Source: Telmatospirillum siberiense
GTDB lineage: Bacteria; Pseudomonadota; Alphaproteobacteria; Rhodospirillales; Magnetospirillaceae
DNA length: 64,000 bases
Reading direction: 5' to 3'
Assembly (NCBI RefSeq): GCF_002845745.1
Contig: NZ_PIUM01000009.1
Location: forward strand, 1 to 64,000
Of the stretch, positions 63,725-64,000 are shown in pieces (within the stretch, counting starts at the first letter, position 1; each line of letters starts with the position of its first letter). Below the pieces are notes generated by a model. It saw nothing but the letters and a program-made list of their open reading frames with translations. It did no database searches and was not told where the DNA came from. The position numbers were made by a program, and so were the translations under genes.

Positions 63725-64000
63725 TTGAGACACCTCATCACTCGCGCCTTCGGGCGCGTGCCGTCGCCGTCGCCCTGGGACAACCAAGAGCCCCTTCGCG
63801 AAGAGTTGTTCGGTATCGAGCGCCTTGAAGATCATGCGCGCAGCCTGGCGGCCGCCCAGACCGTCATGGATAAGCCGGTTCGCGGCCTTCCCCTGGCCGG
63901 CCGGCTCGCCGACAACGCGGCCGTCATTCTCGCGGCCCATCGCGCCATCGGCAAGGCGGCCGAGGAGGAGGGGGCGACCACTCCGGCCGCGGAATGGCTG
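63725..64000 (+). CDS. Cyclic beta-1,2-glucan synthase, N-terminus (runs off the window)
   Basis: An open frame from TTG 63725 to the window edge, 92 codons with no stop. The product has REELFGIERLEDHARSLAAA, PLAGRLADNAAVILAAHRAI and ends TPAAEWL, matching block by block the NdvB-like protein at 21304-28134 ([39 protein letters not shown]). GGAAAGG at 63713-63719 gives a ribosome site five bases before the TTG; the ATG inside that site stops after five codons. So a second glucan synthase begins here, on the opposite strand to the first. If it is full length it would be about 8.5 kb. Confidence 0.8.
   Translation, partial: MRHLITRAFGRVPSPSPWDNQEPLREELFGIERLEDHARSLAAAQTVMDKPVRGLPLAGRLADNAAVILAAHRAIGKAAEEEGATTPAAEWL

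Overview
The window reads as chromosomal DNA of a GC-rich, motile alphaproteobacterium, most likely of the Rhodospirillales/Rhodospirillaceae type. The evidence is a bifunctional transaldolase/glucose-6-phosphate isomerase, cyclic beta-1,2-glucan synthases (one complete reading frame and one cut by the window edge), a DUF1489 protein, soluble and membrane chemoreceptors with closely similar signalling domains, and typical alphaproteobacterial intergenic palindromes. Genus-level placement is a guess from gene content only.

Layout. 1-98: the last codons of an IS630-type transposase. 0.2-3.7 kb: a frameshifted quinone-oxidoreductase-like gene, a TetR regulator, an EamA exporter sharing a candidate operator with that regulator, and a VOC protein behind what looks like a MerR remnant. 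4.2-10.3 kb: a Cache chemoreceptor, a histidine-phosphatase-fold protein lacking its second catalytic His, an alpha/beta hydrolase, a MipA/OmpV outer-membrane protein and WrbA.

10.9-38.7 kb is a carbon-metabolism island. The minus strand carries fumarase C, an AEC transporter, and the series NdvB-like glucan synthase > truncated phosphoglucomutase > HAD hydrolase > phosphoketolase > class I fructose-bisphosphate aldolase. The divergent plus-strand operon carries transketolase, transaldolase/Pgi, Gnd, Zwf, Rpe, a 46-residue small protein and RpiA. Together they give an oxidative plus non-oxidative pentose phosphate route that feeds xylulose-5-P/fructose-6-P into acetyl phosphate, next to glucan synthesis. 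PRC-barrel proteins lie at both ends, and the intergenic gaps hold several related palindromic repeats and a MITE-like element. Gene remnants (truncated pgm, an in-frame deleted ndvB, a PRC leader copy) suggest transfer and decay.

39.5-45.4 kb: an operon of a multi-pass permease, a single-chain HyuA-like ASKHA ATPase, an HExxH protein and a membrane protein with a PH-like tail, followed by an IclR regulator with a palindromic operator upstream. It looks like a regulated uptake and catabolism unit for an unidentified substrate. 45.7-50.7 kb: an NCS1 permease, a Tat-exported alpha carbonic anhydrase, a SPOR lipoprotein, and a divergent GlxA-type regulator/DJ-1 hydrolase pair. 51.4-57.7 kb: a PAS chemoreceptor, then a PrpR-type sigma-54 activator, a 44-residue membrane peptide and an Ldh-family dehydrogenase that has a consensus -24/-12 promoter and a candidate upstream activator site, divergent from an MFS transporter. 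57.9-63.2 kb: DUF1489 and a complete livKHMGF branched-chain amino acid ABC operon. 63.7 kb to the end: the start of a second cyclic glucan synthase, with a TTG start codon, running off the window.
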